DNA of 64,000 nt from Solidesulfovibrio carbinoliphilus subsp. oakridgensis (GCF_000177215.2 NZ_CM001368.1:2108001-2172000), one strand, 5' to 3'; counted from the first letter of the stretch, positions 9,995 to 20,546 are shown. Notes: generated from the letters alone by a model not told the origin. Numbers and translations are program-made.

Positions 9995-11308
9995 ATGACC
10001 GCGATGACGCTTGAACTGCTGGCCGTGCTGGTCCTCATCCTTATAAACGGCTTTTTCGCCATGGCCGAGATGGCCCTGGTCGCCTCGCGAAAGGCCCGGC
10101 TTTCCGCCCTGGCCGCAGCCGGCAACCAACGCGCCAAATTGTGCCTGCGCCTGCGCGAGCATCCCGAATCCTTTCTCTCGGCCGTGCAGATCGGCATCAC
10201 CCTGGCCGGGGTCCTGGCCAGCGCCTACGGCGGGGCGACCCTGGCCGCCGCCCTGGCCGAGGTCCTGCGCGGCGTTCCCCGGCTCGCGCCCTACGCCCAT
10301 GCCCTGTCCCTGGCCGCCGTGGTCGTGCCCATCACCGTCCTGACGCTGCTCCTTGGCGAACTGGTGCCCAAGCGCCTGGGCCTGGCCCGGCCGGAGAAGC
10401 TGGCCATGTGGACGGCCCCGGTCATGCGCGGCCTCATGGTGGCAAGCGTGCCGGCCGTATGGTTCCTTGGCGTCGCGACCAAGGGATTCCTGCGCCTGTT
10501 TGGCCTGGCCGGCGGCAACGAGCCGGCCGTGACCGAGGAGGACATCCGGGGGCTCCTCCACGAGGGCGCGCTCCACGGGGTGCTCGAACACGCCGAGCGC
10601 GACATCATGGAGCGGCTGTTGCGCGTGGCCGACCGGCCGCTCGGCGTGATCATGACCCACCGGTCCCGGGTGGACTGGCTCGACGCCGACGCGCCGGAGG
10701 CCGAAAACCTGGAGAAGCTCCTGGCCAGCCACCACACCCGGTTTCCGGTCTGCCGGGGCGACTTCGCCGAGGTCCTTGGCGTGGTGCGGGCCAAGGACGT
10801 GGTGGCCGACCGGCTGCGCACCGGCCGGTTCGACCTGGCCGCCCATCTGGTCCAGGTCCCGTTTCTGCCCGAGACCCTGCGCGGGCTCGATCTGCTCGCC
10901 CACTTCAAGGCCGCGCCCCAGTCCCGGCTGGCCATGGTGGTGGACGAATACGGCGACGTGCTCGGCGTGGTCACGGTGACCGACGTGTTCGAGGACATGG
11001 TCGGGGATCTGCCGGGCCCGGGCTCGACCGAGGAACCGTCCGTGGTGCGCCGGACCGACGGCTCGTTTCTCATCGACGCGGCCACGCCCATGGACGAGGT
11101 GGCCGCCCTCCTCGGCCTGCCCCAGCCGTGGCCCGAAAGCTTTGGCGAGGGCACCCTGGCCGGGTTCGTGCTGACGCATCTGGGCCGCATCCCGGACATG
11201 GGGGAGACGTTCGCGGCCCATGGCGCCACCTTCGAGGTGGTGGACATGGACGGCCGGCGCATCGACCGGGTGCTGGTCACGCCGCCGCCGGAGAAGGAGG
11301 CGGGCTAG
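9995..11308 (+). CDS. CNNM/CorC-family (DUF21-CBS-CorC) membrane protein
   Basis: 437 residues from the ATG after CCGGAG; an ATG at 9962 in frame is less likely. Domains: an N-terminal DUF21 transmembrane region of three to four helices (LAVLVLILINGFFAMAEMALVASRKARL...), a CBS pair (about 195-325; PLGVIMTHRSRVDW and AMVVDEYGDVLGVVTVTDVFEDMVG) and a C-terminal CorC_HlyC domain ending near 435. The family is linked to Mg2+/Co2+ efflux in some members and called hemolysin-like in older annotation. Transport here is inferred. Confidence 0.92.
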   Translation: MTAMTLELLAVLVLILINGFFAMAEMALVASRKARLSALAAAGNQRAKLCLRLREHPESFLSAVQIGITLAGVLASAYGGATLAAALAEVLRGVPRLAPYAHALSLAAVVVPITVLTLLLGELVPKRLGLARPEKLAMWTAPVMRGLMVASVPAVWFLGVATKGFLRLFGLAGGNEPAVTEEDIRGLLHEGALHGVLEHAERDIMERLLRVADRPLGVIMTHRSRVDWLDADAPEAENLEKLLASHHTRFPVCRGDFAEVLGVVRAKDVVADRLRTGRFDLAAHLVQVPFLPETLRGLDLLAHFKAAPQSRLAMVVDEYGDVLGVVTVTDVFEDMVGDLPGPGSTEEPSVVRRTDGSFLIDAATPMDEVAALLGLPQPWPESFGEGTLAGFVLTHLGRIPDMGETFAAHGATFEVVDMDGRRIDRVLVTPPPEKEAG

Positions 11309-11320
11309 CGGTTTGGACGC

Positions 11321-11351
11321 AAAAAAAGACGGCCCGCCGACGCGGGCCGTC
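11321..11351. terminator. Intrinsic terminator of rpmB
   Basis: GACGGCCCGC-CGAC-GCGGGCCGTC (11328-11351). On the minus strand it is followed by seven U (the A-run at 11321-11327), so it ends rpmB transcription; on the plus strand only CGAAAAAAC follows. Confidence 0.85.
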
Positions 11352-11374
11352 CGAAAAAACGGGGGAAGCGAAAC

Positions 11375-11581
11375 CTAGGCGGTCTTGGCGACCGGCTTGG
11401 TCACCGCGCCGGAACGCAGGCACCGGGTGCACACGGTCACGGTCTTGACTTCGCCGGAAGGCAGCTGGGCGCGCACGTTGACGAGATTGGGCTCGAAACG
11501 GCGCTTGGTCTTGTTGTTGGCGTGGCTGACGTTGTTGCCGCTCTGGGGCTTTTTGCCGCAATGCTCGCAGATCTTGGCCAT
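11375..11581 (-). CDS. rpmB: Ribosomal protein L28 (zinc-binding form)
   Basis: Large-subunit protein, 68 residues. Starts [29 protein letters not shown], typical L28. Two CxxC pairs (C5/C8 and C51/C54) mark the zinc-coordinating form. Ends at a strong terminator, and is divergent from the DUF177-rpmF cluster. Confidence 0.96.
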   Translation of the reverse strand: MAKICEHCGKKPQSGNNVSHANNKTKRRFEPNLVNVRAQLPSGEVKTVTVCTRCLRSGAVTKPVAKTA

Positions 11582-11687
11582 TATGTGGTTCCTCCCGGAA
11601 AGATTCTTCGCGGGTGTCCGCCCGCCCGGAGCGCGTCCGGACACCTGGCGGCCACGCGGTTTTTCGCAGTGACGCAAAGAATTTTGT

Positions 11688-11716
11688 GAGGTACATTGGA
11701 AGGGAAGCCTTGGCAA
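11688..11716 (-). promoter_or_regulatory. Candidate promoter for rpmB
   Basis: On the minus strand TTGCCA (11716-11711), 17-base spacer, TACCTC (11693-11688), about 105 bases before the rpmB start. It is back to back with the DUF177 promoter. Confidence 0.35.
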
Positions 11717-11724
11717 GCTTTTTC

Positions 11725-11753
11725 TTGACAACCGCCGGGCCACAGTCTAGCAC
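11725..11753 (+). promoter_or_regulatory. Candidate sigma-70 promoter for the DUF177-rpmF-fab cluster
   Basis: A consensus TTGACA (11725-11730), 17-base spacer and TAGCAC (11748-11753), 21 bases before the DUF177 ATG. One of the best promoter matches in the window. Confidence 0.6.
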
Positions 11754-11774
11754 TCTCATCTTCGCGAGGGAACC

Positions 11775-12317
11775 ATGTTCGAACTCTGGCTTGATATCAC
11801 CGACCTCCCGGCGTCCGGCCGGGAATTTTCGTTTTCCGACCAGGCGCTGTGGACCGATTCCATAAGGGAATTCCGTCTGCCCCATCGCCTGGACGGGCCG
11901 GGCGGCGGCCTTGCCGCCACGCTTTCCCTCACGCCCCAGGGCCGGGGCCTGCTCATCCGGGGAACCCTCAAGGGGCGCGCCATCACGCCCTGCGACCGGT
12001 GCGCCGAGGACACGACCATCGAGATCGACACCGATTTCGAGCTGTTCGAGGAAGCTCCCCTGGAAGATGCGGTCTCCCTCGAACCCGGGCTGCTACGCCG
12101 CCGGGGCAAGGTCCTCGAACTGGACGTGGCCAGCCTTTTGTGGGAACAATTCCTTCTTGCCCTGCCGGTCAAGCCCCTTTGCGACGAGGACTGTCCGGGA
12201 CTTTGCCCGCAATGCGGCAAGCCGCTGCGGGAAGGCCCCTGCGACTGCGGCGCGGACGAGGGCGACCCCCGGCTGGCCGTGCTCAAGAACCTGAAGGTGC
12301 CGCGCGGCCCGAATTGA
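11775..12317 (+). CDS. YceD/DUF177-family protein (23S rRNA accumulation protein family)
   Basis: 180 residues. The DUF177 pattern is clear: CDRCAEDTTIEIDTDFELFEE in the middle and a C-terminal cysteine cluster, CDEDCPGLCPQCGKPLREG, that should bind zinc. Members sit directly before rpmF across bacteria, as here, and E. coli YceD affects 23S rRNA accumulation. Start ATG after GAGGGAACC. First gene of the rpmF-plsX-fab operon. Confidence 0.92.
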   Translation: MFELWLDITDLPASGREFSFSDQALWTDSIREFRLPHRLDGPGGGLAATLSLTPQGRGLLIRGTLKGRAITPCDRCAEDTTIEIDTDFELFEEAPLEDAVSLEPGLLRRRGKVLELDVASLLWEQFLLALPVKPLCDEDCPGLCPQCGKPLREGPCDCGADEGDPRLAVLKNLKVPRGPN

Positions 12318-12385
12318 CGGCTTTGCCTTCAATTGGCCACGCGTCTTGTGATACCTGACCCCAAACCCCTTGCGAGGTAATCGCC

Positions 12386-12568
12386 ATGGCCGTCCCCAAT
12401 AGAAAAATCTCCAAGTCCCGCAAAGGCATGCGCCGTTCCCACGACCACGTGGCCGTGCCCACGGTCGTCCTTTGCTCCTGCGGCGAACCCACCGTCCCCC
12501 ACCGGATCTGCCCGAGCTGCGGCACCTACCGCGGCCGCCAGATGCTGCGGAAGGACGATGCCGAATAA
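12386..12568 (+). CDS. rpmF: Ribosomal protein L32 (zinc-binding form)
   Basis: 60 residues, MAVPNRKISKSRKGMRRSHD, then CSCG...CPSCG (C30, C32, C43, C46), a zinc ribbon. Overlaps the start of plsX by 11 bases. The conserved DUF177-rpmF-plsX order supports the call. Confidence 0.96.
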   Translation: MAVPNRKISKSRKGMRRSHDHVAVPTVVLCSCGEPTVPHRICPSCGTYRGRQMLRKDDAE

Positions 12569-13607
12569 CAAGCCGCGCATCGCCGTGGACGCCATGGGCG
12601 GGGACTTCGGTCCCCACGTGGTCGTCCCCGGCGCCCTGCACGCCGCCAGAGCCGGCAAGGCGGAAGTCATCCTCGTCGGCGACGAGGCGGCCATTGCCGC
12701 CCAGCTTGCCCGTTACGACGTGAAAGGGTTGCCGGTTTCCATTGTCCACGCCTCCCAGGTGGTGGAGATGGAGGAGAAGCCGACCGAGGCCTTGCGCCGC
12801 AAGAAGGACTCCTCCATCCAGGTGGCCTGCAACCTGGTGCGCGACGGCGCGGCCGACGGCGTCATTTCCGCCGGCCACTCCGGGGCCACCCTGGCCTGCG
12901 CCATGTTCACCATCGGCCGCGCCCCGGGCGTGGACCGGCCGGCCATCGCCACGTTCATGCCGACCGAGAAGTCCCACTGCGTCATCATCGACGTCGGGGC
13001 CAACGTGGACTGCAAGCCGTTTCACCTGCTCCAGTTCGGCGTCATGGCCTCGGTCCTGGCCGAGACCATGCTCGGCCGGCCCAACCCGGCCGTGGCGCTT
13101 CTCTCCAACGGCGAGGAGTCGGGCAAGGGCAACCTGCTGGTCAAGGAAACCTTCGACCTGCTGCGCCTGAGTTCGCTCAACTTCGTCGGCAACATCGAAG
13201 GCCGCGACCTGTTCACCGGCAACGTGGACGTGGTGGTCTGCGACGGGTTCGTCGGCAACGTGGTGGTCAAGCAGGCCGAAGGCCTGGCCTCCTCCCTCGG
13301 GCGTCTGCTCAAGGGCGAGCTGCGTCGCGGCTTTTTCGGCAAGATCGGCACCATGCTGGCCCTAAACGCGCTCAAGCGTTTCTCGCGTCTGGTCGACTAC
13401 GCCGAGTACGGCGGCGCGCCGCTCCTTGGCCTCAAGGGCATCTGCCTCATCTGCCATGGAGCGTCCAACAGCAAGGCCATGTCGAGCGCCGTGCGCATGG
13501 CCGCCCGGTTCGTGGAGATGGAAGCCAACGACCACCTGTCCGAAGCCGTGGCCAAAAACATCGACCTGGCCGGAACGCGCCGTCAGGCCGCAAACGACCA
13601 AAGCTAA
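12558..13607 (+). CDS. plsX: Phosphate acyltransferase PlsX
   Basis: Converts acyl-ACP to acyl-phosphate, the first step of PlsX/PlsY phospholipid synthesis. 349 residues, with the family signatures IAVDAMGGDFGP at the start, GVISAGHSGATLA, DVGANVDCKP and CDGFVGNVVVKQAEGLA. ATG after AAGGACG, inside the 3' end of rpmF. fabH starts 11 bases after its stop. Confidence 0.96.
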   Translation: MPNNKPRIAVDAMGGDFGPHVVVPGALHAARAGKAEVILVGDEAAIAAQLARYDVKGLPVSIVHASQVVEMEEKPTEALRRKKDSSIQVACNLVRDGAADGVISAGHSGATLACAMFTIGRAPGVDRPAIATFMPTEKSHCVIIDVGANVDCKPFHLLQFGVMASVLAETMLGRPNPAVALLSNGEESGKGNLLVKETFDLLRLSSLNFVGNIEGRDLFTGNVDVVVCDGFVGNVVVKQAEGLASSLGRLLKGELRRGFFGKIGTMLALNALKRFSRLVDYAEYGGAPLLGLKGICLICHGASNSKAMSSAVRMAARFVEMEANDHLSEAVAKNIDLAGTRRQAANDQS

Positions 13608-13618
13608 GTCCCCACTAC

Positions 13619-14611
13619 ATGAAACAAGACGCCTATATTCACGGCCTTGGCTTTTACGCGCCCGAAAAGGTGCTGACCAACGCCGATCTGGAGAAGCTCG
13701 TCGAGACGTCGGACGAGTGGATAACCACCCGCACCGGCATCAAAGAGCGCCATATCGCCGCCCCGGGCGAGGCCACCAGCGACATGGCCGCCGCCGCGGC
13801 CAAGGCCGCCCTGGCCGACGCCGGCCTGGCCGCCGACGCGCTGACCCACATTTTTCTCTACACCGTCACCCCGGACTACTACACCCCCTCGGCTTCCTGT
13901 CTCATGCAGGAAAAGCTCGGCATAAGGGGCCGGGTGGTCCAGGACGTCAACGCCGCCTGCTGCGGCTACATCTACGGCCTGGAGATGGCCCGGGCGGTCG
14001 TTGCCCTGCATCCCGAGGCCAAGGTGTTGGTGGCCGCGGCCGAGGTGCTCACCTCGCGCACCAACTGGGCCGACCGCCGCACCTGCGTCCTTTTCGGCGA
14101 CGCCGCCGCCGCCGCCGTGGTCACCGGGCAGGCCCCGGCCGCGGGGGGGGCCAGGATCATCGACACCCGCCTGGCCAGCGACGGGTCCCTCGGGCATCTG
14201 CTGACCATCAAGGGCGGCGGCTCCGGCCATCCCTACAAGCTCGGCGACGTCATTGACGAGGATTTTTTCCTCCAGATGAACGGGCCCGAGGTCTACAAGC
14301 ACGCCGTGCGCAGCATGGCCACCGTGTGCGAGGAAGTCGTGGCGGCCAACGGCCTGTCCTGGGACGACATCGACCTCTTCATCCCCCACCAGGCCAACCT
14401 GCGCATCATGGAAGCCGTGGCCAAGAAACTCACCCTCCCCCGGGAGAAAGTCATGGTCACCGTCGACCGCTACGGCAACACCTCGGCCTCGACCATCGGC
14501 ATCGCCCTGGTCGAGGCCCGGGCCGAAGGCCGGATCAAACCCGGGAGCAAAGTCCTGCTCGGGGCCTTTGGCGGCGGATTCACCTGGGGCGCGGCCATCC
14601 TCCAGTTTTGA
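13619..14611 (+). CDS. fabH: Beta-ketoacyl-ACP synthase III
   Basis: Initiates fatty acid synthesis by condensing acyl-CoA with malonyl-ACP. 330 residues with the Cys-His-Asn triad: Cys114 in VNAACCGYIYG, His in IPHQANLRI and Asn in YGNTSAS. The catalytic Cys is followed by a second Cys where many FabH have Ala. C-terminal GAFGGGFTWGAAIL is typical. Confidence 0.96.
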   Translation: MKQDAYIHGLGFYAPEKVLTNADLEKLVETSDEWITTRTGIKERHIAAPGEATSDMAAAAAKAALADAGLAADALTHIFLYTVTPDYYTPSASCLMQEKLGIRGRVVQDVNAACCGYIYGLEMARAVVALHPEAKVLVAAAEVLTSRTNWADRRTCVLFGDAAAAAVVTGQAPAAGGARIIDTRLASDGSLGHLLTIKGGGSGHPYKLGDVIDEDFFLQMNGPEVYKHAVRSMATVCEEVVAANGLSWDDIDLFIPHQANLRIMEAVAKKLTLPREKVMVTVDRYGNTSASTIGIALVEARAEGRIKPGSKVLLGAFGGGFTWGAAILQF

Positions 14612-14630
14612 GGCCGGCCGCAAAACGCAT

Positions 14631-14659
14631 TTGATGTTGCGGGGCGTATCGGCTAGGGT
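14631..14659 (+). promoter_or_regulatory. Possible internal promoter before fabG
   Basis: TTGATG (14631-14636), 17-base spacer, TAGGGT (14654-14659) in the unusually long 156-base fabH-fabG gap. The gap also holds a GGGCGG-CAAA-CCGCCC hairpin near 14680-14695, so fabG may have its own expression control. Confidence 0.3.
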
Positions 14660-14767
14660 GTCGCCCTGCCCGGTACGGGCGGCAAACCGCCCCTCGCCCC
14701 GCCCCAACAACCTTTCCGGCAGTGCGGCTCGGGTGCCTCACCCCGAAGCGCCGCAAGGAGCTTTGCC

Positions 14768-15496
14768 ATGCGTACGGCCTTGGTCACCGGCGGGTCTCGC
14801 GGCATCGGCGCGGCTGTGGCCGGGCGGCTCGCCCGCGACGGCTTCGACGTGGTCCTCACCTATGTCAGCAAACCCGACGCAGCCGCGGCCGTGGCGGCCG
14901 CCATCGTGGCCGAGGGCGGCCAGGCCCGGGCCCTGGCTCTCGACACGTCCGATCCGGCCGCCGTGGCCGCCTTTTTCGCCGGGCACCTGAAGGACGCGGA
15001 CCTCCACGTCCTGGTCAACAACGCCGGCATCACCCGCGACGGGCTGATCGTGCGCATGAAGGACGAGGATTTCGCCGCCGTCATCGGCGTCAACCTGATC
15101 GGGGCCTTCACCTGCCTGCGCGAGGCGGCCAAGATCATGATGAAGCGCCGGGCCGGCCGCATCGTCAACATCACGTCCGTGGTCGGCCAGTCCGGCAACG
15201 CCGGCCAGGCCAACTACGCCGCGGCCAAGGCCGGGCTCGTCGGCCTGACCAAATCCGCCGCCCTGGAACTGGCCCCGCGCGGCATCACGGTCAACGCCGT
15301 GGCCCCGGGGTTTGTCGAAACCGACATGACCGCCGGCCTGCCCGACGCCGTCAAGGCGTCGTTTAACGAGCGCATCCCCCTCAAGCGGGCCTGCGCCCCG
15401 TCCGAAATCGCCGCTGCCGTGGGCTATCTGGCCAGCGACGAAGCCGCCTACGTCACGGGCCAGGTCCTTGGCGTCAACGGCGGCATGTACATGTAA
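14768..15496 (+). CDS. fabG: 3-oxoacyl-ACP reductase
   Basis: NADPH-dependent reduction of 3-ketoacyl-ACP. 242-residue classical SDR with [12 protein letters not shown] (cofactor loop), [14 protein letters not shown] and catalytic Ser-Tyr-Lys ([23 protein letters not shown]). C-terminus [15 protein letters not shown] is typical FabG. RBS AAGGAG. Confidence 0.96.
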   Translation: MRTALVTGGSRGIGAAVAGRLARDGFDVVLTYVSKPDAAAAVAAAIVAEGGQARALALDTSDPAAVAAFFAGHLKDADLHVLVNNAGITRDGLIVRMKDEDFAAVIGVNLIGAFTCLREAAKIMMKRRAGRIVNITSVVGQSGNAGQANYAAAKAGLVGLTKSAALELAPRGITVNAVAPGFVETDMTAGLPDAVKASFNERIPLKRACAPSEIAAAVGYLASDEAAYVTGQVLGVNGGMYM

Positions 15497-15536
15497 TCGA
15501 AACGTCACAAAATTCGGCCATCACTTGGAGGAACTC

Positions 15537-15773
15537 ATGTCTGTCGCGGAAAAAGTCAAGGAAATCATCGTGGATCAGCTCGGCGTGGACGCCGGCGAGG
15601 TCAACCCCGAAGCCAAGTTCGTCGACGACCTGGGCGCGGACTCCCTGGACCTGACCGAACTGATCATGGCCATGGAAGAGGAATTCGGCGTCGAGATCTC
15701 CGACGAGGACGCCCAGCAGATCCAGAAAGTCCAGGACGCCATTTCCTTTATCGAAAAGAAAAAGGGCGAGTAG
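15537..15773 (+). CDS. acpP: Acyl carrier protein
   Basis: 78 acidic residues; Ser36 in [13 protein letters not shown] is the 4'-phosphopantetheine site. The start at 15537 follows TTGGAGG and gives the normal ACP length; the frame extends upstream without homology. Sits between fabG and fabF as usual. Confidence 0.97.
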   Translation: MSVAEKVKEIIVDQLGVDAGEVNPEAKFVDDLGADSLDLTELIMAMEEEFGVEISDEDAQQIQKVQDAISFIEKKKGE

Positions 15774-15840
15774 GCCCAAAACGCCCAGCCGGGCCGGGGC
15801 GGCGCCACGCGCGCCCGCCCCGCCCGCGGACGGATGCACC

Positions 15841-17085
15841 ATGACCTTACACCGGGTAGTCGTCACAGGCCTTTCGGCCATCACCCCCATCGGCAACGAT
15901 CTGGCCGCCAGCTGGAAGAACCTTGTGGCCGGCGTCTCTGGCGCGGCCCCCACCACCAGGTTCGACGCCTCGGCCTACGACACGCGTTTCGCCTGCGAGG
16001 TCAAGGACTTCGACGAGAAGCCCTACATCGCGGCCAAGCTGGCCAAACGCCTGGATCGCTTCACCATCTACGCCCTGTCCGCCGCCATGATGCTCATGGA
16101 GGACGCGGGCTACAAGATCGACCCCGAGGAAGCGGCCGAAGTCGCGGTCATCATCGGCTGCGGCATGGGCGGCATCGAGACCCTGGAGGCCACCCACACC
16201 AAGCTCCTGGCCCAGGGCCCCTCGCGGGTGTCGCCCTTTTTCATCCCGACCATGATCGCCAACATGGCCGCCGGCCAGGTGTCCATCGCCACCGGCGCCA
16301 AGGGCCCGAACCTGTGCACCACCTCGGCCTGCGCCTCGGGCATGCACGGCATCGGCTACGCCTATTCCGACATCAAGCTCGGCCGGGTGTCGGCCGCCAT
16401 CTGCGGCGGCGTGGAATCGACCATCACGCCGCTGGCCGTCGGCGGGTTCAACGCCCTCAAGGCCCTCTCCACCCGAAACGACGATCCGGCCAGGGCCTCG
16501 CGCCCCTTTGACGCCGGCCGCGACGGGTTCGTCATCGGCGAGGGTTGCGGCCTGCTCTTGCTCGAATCCCTGGAGCACGCCAAGGCGCGCGGCGCGCGCA
16601 TCCTGGCCGAAGTGGCCGGATTTGGCGCCTCGGGCGACGCCTTCCACATGACCGCCCCGCCCGAGGACGGCGAAGGCATGGCGCTGGCCATGCGGGCCGC
16701 CATCCGCGAGGCCGGCATGGCCCCCTCGGACGTGGCCCACATCAACGCCCACGCCACCTCCACCGGCCTCGGCGACGCCTGCGAGACCACGGCCATCAAG
16801 ACCGTCTTTGGCGACCACGCGAGAAACGTGCCCGTGACCGCGAACAAGTCCATGATCGGCCACTGCCTCGGCGCGGCCGGCGGCATCGAGTCGGTCATGA
16901 GCGTCAAGACCATCGTGGAGGGCGTCATCCCGCCCACCATCAACCTGGACGTGCCCGACCCGGCCTGCGACCTGGACTATGTCCCGAATACGGCCCGGAA
17001 GGCGCCGGTGGCCAACGTCCTTTGCAACTCCTTCGGCTTTGGCGGCACCAACGCCTGCATGTTGTACAAGGCCTTCGTCGAGTAG
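15841..17085 (+). CDS. fabF: Beta-ketoacyl-ACP synthase II
   Basis: Elongation condensing enzyme, 414 residues. Active-site Cys164 in [12 protein letters not shown], and the two His in [11 protein letters not shown] and [20 protein letters not shown] near the C-terminus completes the family pattern. Start [20 protein letters not shown] is standard. Confidence 0.97.
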   Translation: MTLHRVVVTGLSAITPIGNDLAASWKNLVAGVSGAAPTTRFDASAYDTRFACEVKDFDEKPYIAAKLAKRLDRFTIYALSAAMMLMEDAGYKIDPEEAAEVAVIIGCGMGGIETLEATHTKLLAQGPSRVSPFFIPTMIANMAAGQVSIATGAKGPNLCTTSACASGMHGIGYAYSDIKLGRVSAAICGGVESTITPLAVGGFNALKALSTRNDDPARASRPFDAGRDGFVIGEGCGLLLLESLEHAKARGARILAEVAGFGASGDAFHMTAPPEDGEGMALAMRAAIREAGMAPSDVAHINAHATSTGLGDACETTAIKTVFGDHARNVPVTANKSMIGHCLGAAGGIESVMSVKTIVEGVIPPTINLDVPDPACDLDYVPNTARKAPVANVLCNSFGFGGTNACMLYKAFVE

Positions 17086-17125
17086 GCCCGGCCGGGGCCG
17101 CGCGGCCCGAAAACGCAATCATAAA

Positions 17126-17158
17126 CGGGGGGATGCTCGGGCTTCGAGTCTCCCCCCG
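17126..17158 (+). promoter_or_regulatory. Leader hairpin before glyA
   Basis: CGGGGGG (17126-17132) pairs with CCCCCCG (17152-17158), with an inner CTCG/CGAG stem. It lies between fabF and glyA and ends 21 bases before the glyA start. There is no T-run, and it is not recognisable as a glycine riboswitch; it may be an RNA processing or stability element. Confidence 0.35.
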
Positions 17159-17179
17159 AACGCTTTAGGGGGACGCTCC

Positions 17180-18418
17180 ATGGAAGAACTGCTTATCGCC
17201 GATCCGGAAGTCGGGCGGGCCGTCTGCCTGGAAATCGAACGCCAGACCGGCAAGCTCGAAATGATCGCCTCGGAGAACTTCGTGTCCGTGGCCGTGCGCC
17301 AGGCCCAGGGCAGCGTGCTGACCCACAAGTACGCCGAAGGCTACCCCGGCAAGCGCTACTACGGCGGCTGCGAATACGTGGACATCGCCGAGGATCTGGC
17401 CCGCGACCGGGTGAAGGAGCTCTTTGGCGCCACCTACGCCAACGTCCAGCCCCATTCCGGCTCCCAGGCCAACATGGCCGTCTATTTCGCGGCCATGAAG
17501 CCCGGCGACACCCTGCTCGGCATGGACCTCTCCCACGGCGGCCATCTCACCCACGGCTCGCCGGTCAACTTCTCGGGCAAGCTCTTTAACATCGTCTTCT
17601 ACCACGTCCGCAAAGAGACCGGCACCATCGACTACGACGAGGTGGAACGCCTGGCCAAGGAACACAACCCGGCCGTCATCATGGCCGGGGCCAGCGCCTA
17701 CCCGCGCCTGATCGACTTCGCCCGGTTCCGGGCCATTGCCGACGCGGTCGGGGCCAAGCTCGTGGTCGACATGGCCCACATCGCCGGGCTGGTCGCCACC
17801 GGCCACCACCCCTCGCCCATTCCGCACGCCCATTTCACCACCTCGACCACGCACAAGACCCTGCGCGGTCCGCGGGGCGGCCTGATCCTCTCGTCCGAGG
17901 AGTTCGGCAAGACGCTCAATTCCCAGATCTTCCCCGGCATCCAGGGCGGCCCGCTCATGCACGTGATCGCGGCCAAGGCCGTGGCCTTCGGCGAGGCGCT
18001 CCGGCCCGCCTTCAAGACCTACCAGGGACAGGTGGTCAAAAACTGCCAGGTCCTGGCCAAGGGCCTCCTTGCTTCCGGCTACGACCTGGTCTCCGGCGGC
18101 ACGGACAACCACCTCGTGCTGGTCGATCTGACGAACAAGGACGTGACCGGCAAGGACGCCGAGCTGGCCCTGGACAAGGCCGGCATCACGGTCAACAAGA
18201 ACACCGTGCCCTTCGAGACCCGCTCTCCGTTCGTCACCTCGGGCGTGCGCATCGGCACGGCGGCCCTCACCACCCGCGGCATGGTCGAGGCCGACATCGA
18301 GCGTATCGTCTCCTGGATCGACGCGGCCATCGCGGCCAAGGACAACGACACCACGCTCGACGCCATCCGCAAGGACGTGCAGGTCTTCTCCCGACAGTTC
18401 CCGCTTTTTGCCTGGTAG
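17180..18418 (+). CDS. glyA: Serine hydroxymethyltransferase
   Basis: Interconverts serine and glycine with tetrahydrofolate, PLP-dependent. 412 residues. Lys226 in [15 protein letters not shown] binds PLP; other signatures are [15 protein letters not shown] and [21 protein letters not shown] after GGGGGACGCTCC; the upstream extension of the frame overlaps fabF and is not used. Last gene of the cluster before the converging kinase. Confidence 0.97.
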   Translation: MEELLIADPEVGRAVCLEIERQTGKLEMIASENFVSVAVRQAQGSVLTHKYAEGYPGKRYYGGCEYVDIAEDLARDRVKELFGATYANVQPHSGSQANMAVYFAAMKPGDTLLGMDLSHGGHLTHGSPVNFSGKLFNIVFYHVRKETGTIDYDEVERLAKEHNPAVIMAGASAYPRLIDFARFRAIADAVGAKLVVDMAHIAGLVATGHHPSPIPHAHFTTSTTHKTLRGPRGGLILSSEEFGKTLNSQIFPGIQGGPLMHVIAAKAVAFGEALRPAFKTYQGQVVKNCQVLAKGLLASGYDLVSGGTDNHLVLVDLTNKDVTGKDAELALDKAGITVNKNTVPFETRSPFVTSGVRIGTAALTTRGMVEADIERIVSWIDAAIAAKDNDTTLDAIRKDVQVFSRQFPLFAW

Positions 18419-18427
18419 CAGGAAGAC

Positions 18428-18460
18428 GCCTCCGGCGGCCGGCGGGATCATCCCCCCGGA
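18428..18460. repeat. Convergent-junction repeat, copy 3 (left arm only)
   Basis: GCCTCCGGCGGCCGG (18428-18442) and the adjoining GGGATCATCCCCCC palindrome occur just after glyA. The right arm is missing; a separate hairpin takes its place. Left flank GGAAGAC. Confidence 0.75.
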
Positions 18461-18474
18461 GCGCTGGATGAAAA

Positions 18475-18513
18475 ACAGGGGCCGGATCGACGCCATGTCG
18501 GTCCGGCCCCTGT
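18475..18513. terminator. Hairpin between glyA and the converging kinase
   Basis: ACAGGGGCCGGA (18475-18486) pairs with TCCGGCCCCTGT (18502-18513), a 12-bp stem with a 15-base loop. An A-run (18471-18475) gives U's on the minus strand, so it may end the kinase transcript. Confidence 0.6.
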
Positions 18514-18570
18514 CGCATCTCGGGACTTCGGTCGTCCGAGAGGAAAAACCCACCCCTCCCTTGCCCCGGT

Positions 18571-20541
18571 TCAGAACGTCGACAGCATCCGCTTGAGCGA
18601 TTCCAGTTCCACCGGCTTGGTCAGGTAGGCGTTGAAGCCGCTTTGCATGAAGCGGTCGATTTCGTCCTTGAGGGCGTAGGCGGTCAGGGCGACGATGGGG
18701 ACCTCCCGGGGCACGCCGTCCGGCGGGCTTGTGCGGATGATCCGGGTGGCCTCGTCGCCGCCCATCTCCGGCATGCGGATGTCCATGAGCACCAGGTCGA
18801 AGCCGCCTTGGGCCAACGTCTCCAAGGCTTCCCGGCCGGTTCCGGCCAGGAGGACTTGGTGGCCGAGCTGGCGCAGCAGCTCCTGGATGTAGAGCCGGTT
18901 GACCGGGTTGTCCTCGGCCACCAGGATGCGAAGCGGCCGGCCGGCCGTGGCGGCGGCGCTTCCCGGCTCCTGCGGGGCCGGCGCGACCACCTCCAGTCGG
19001 ATCGTGAACGCGAACGTGCTCCCCTCCCCTTCCCGGCTCTCGGCCCGGATGTCCCCGCCCATGAGTTCCACCAGTCGCTTGGCGATGGAAAGCCCGAGGC
19101 CCGTGCCGCCGTACAGGGCATGGGCGGAGGTGTGGGCCTGCTCGAAGCTCTCGAAAATACGCTCCAGCCGGTCGGCCGGAACCCCGATGCCGGTGTCCCG
19201 GATCGTGACGCGAAGCCGTTGGCCGCCCGCCTCGTCGGCCGCGCCCTCCCGGTCCACCCGGACGTCGATGCGCCCCTGGCCCGTGAACTTGACCGCATTG
19301 CCGACCAGATTGGTCAGCACCTGCCGCAGCCGCCCGACATCTCCGACCACATGGTCCGCAACGTCCGGGGCCACGGCGTGGTCGAGGACCACGCCTTTCC
19401 CCTGGGCCGCGATCCGAAGCGGCGTCAGGGTGGCCTCGAACTCCCGGCGCAGGTCGAACGCCTGCCGGGCCAGCCGGATCTTGCCGGCCTCCATCTTCGC
19501 AATATCCAGCACGTCGTTGACGATGCCGAGCAGGTGCTGGGCCGAGGCGTCCGCCAACTCCAGATAGGAGAGGGTCGTCCGGTCCAGGGACTGCATCCGG
19601 GCCAGATGGACCATGCCCATGATGCCGTTTAACGGGGTGCGGATCTCGTGGGACATGTTGGCCAAAAACTCGCTTTTGGCCCGGTTGGCCTGCCGGGCTC
19701 TCTCTTCCGTCACCTTGCGGGTGGCGATCTCCTGCTCCAGGGCCAGGGTCCGCTGGGCCACCCGGTCCTCCAACGCCGCGTTGGCCCGCTTGAGCTCGTC
19801 GGATTTGCGCAGCAGCTCGAAGCGCGACGCCTCGAGCCGGCCGGCCATGTCATTGAAACACCGGGCCATCTGGGAAAACTCGTTGTTGCCGAGGTCCGGC
19901 ACCCGATAGCCGAGGTCCCCCCGGGCGATGCGCTTGGTCCCTTCCTGCAGCGTCGACACCTTTTCCAGGAGGGAAGAGTTGGAGACATAGAAAATGATGC
20001 CGTTGGTCACAAGCAGGACGGCAATGAAGAGGACGAAGAGAAAGACCGCGTTTTGCTTGCTGGAGGCTACTCTGTCCCGGCTGACTTCGAGGAGCCGGCC
20101 GATGTCGTCCGTGATGTAACCTACCTTGATCATCAATTGCGAGGCGAGGATGGTTTCACGGCGAGCATACGACGCCTCACCGGGCCCGGCTTGTTCCTCG
20201 ACAAACTGCCGCAGGATCGAGCCAAGCTCATGGTTGTTGCTGAGGATGTTTTGAAGGAACTCTTCTTCCCTGGCATCGGCCGAAGCGAAACGTCCCAAAG
20301 CCTTTGTCAAGGAGGCTCTGACATCCCGAACTTGTCGCAGGACGCGCGGATTTTCTTCGTGCAGCAACTGGAGGAGAAGGTTGTTGAGATGAAGGGCCAC
20401 GTTGATCGCATCGTTATATTGCCGATCCCGCTTGATATCCTGGTCGATCTTCTGGAAAACAAAGAACAACAATCCGACAATGAGGACCGAGACGCTTAAG
20501 GAAGCGAAAAAGGAGACCCACATGGTGGAGCGTATGCGCAT
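18571..20541 (-). CDS. Hybrid sensor histidine kinase (HAMP-HisKA-HATPase-REC) paired with a binding protein
   Basis: 656 residues. Membrane helix (about 8-30), a roughly 130-residue helical periplasmic domain, second helix (about 162-187), HAMP (about 190-245), coiled coil, phosphoacceptor domain with His298 in [10 protein letters not shown], ATPase with RDTGIGVP and GTGLGLSI, and C-terminal receiver with Asp587 in [11 protein letters not shown]. It starts 5 bases after the binding-protein gene stop, so the two form an operon. The binding protein is therefore a likely ligand-presenting partner, comparable in principle to LuxP-LuxQ or TorT-TorS. Target regulator unknown. Confidence 0.92.
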   Translation of the reverse strand: MRIRSTMWVSFFASLSVSVLIVGLLFFVFQKIDQDIKRDRQYNDAINVALHLNNLLLQLLHEENPRVLRQVRDVRASLTKALGRFASADAREEEFLQNILSNNHELGSILRQFVEEQAGPGEASYARRETILASQLMIKVGYITDDIGRLLEVSRDRVASSKQNAVFLFVLFIAVLLVTNGIIFYVSNSSLLEKVSTLQEGTKRIARGDLGYRVPDLGNNEFSQMARCFNDMAGRLEASRFELLRKSDELKRANAALEDRVAQRTLALEQEIATRKVTEERARQANRAKSEFLANMSHEIRTPLNGIMGMVHLARMQSLDRTTLSYLELADASAQHLLGIVNDVLDIAKMEAGKIRLARQAFDLRREFEATLTPLRIAAQGKGVVLDHAVAPDVADHVVGDVGRLRQVLTNLVGNAVKFTGQGRIDVRVDREGAADEAGGQRLRVTIRDTGIGVPADRLERIFESFEQAHTSAHALYGGTGLGLSIAKRLVELMGGDIRAESREGEGSTFAFTIRLEVVAPAPQEPGSAAATAGRPLRILVAEDNPVNRLYIQELLRQLGHQVLLAGTGREALETLAQGGFDLVLMDIRMPEMGGDEATRIIRTSPPDGVPREVPIVALTAYALKDEIDRFMQSGFNAYLTKPVELESLKRMLSTF

Positions 20542-20546
20542 CGTAG

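Noticed and set aside
17086..17179. Glycine riboswitch before glyA
   Set aside because: Only a simple C/G hairpin is seen; the conserved aptamer elements are missing.
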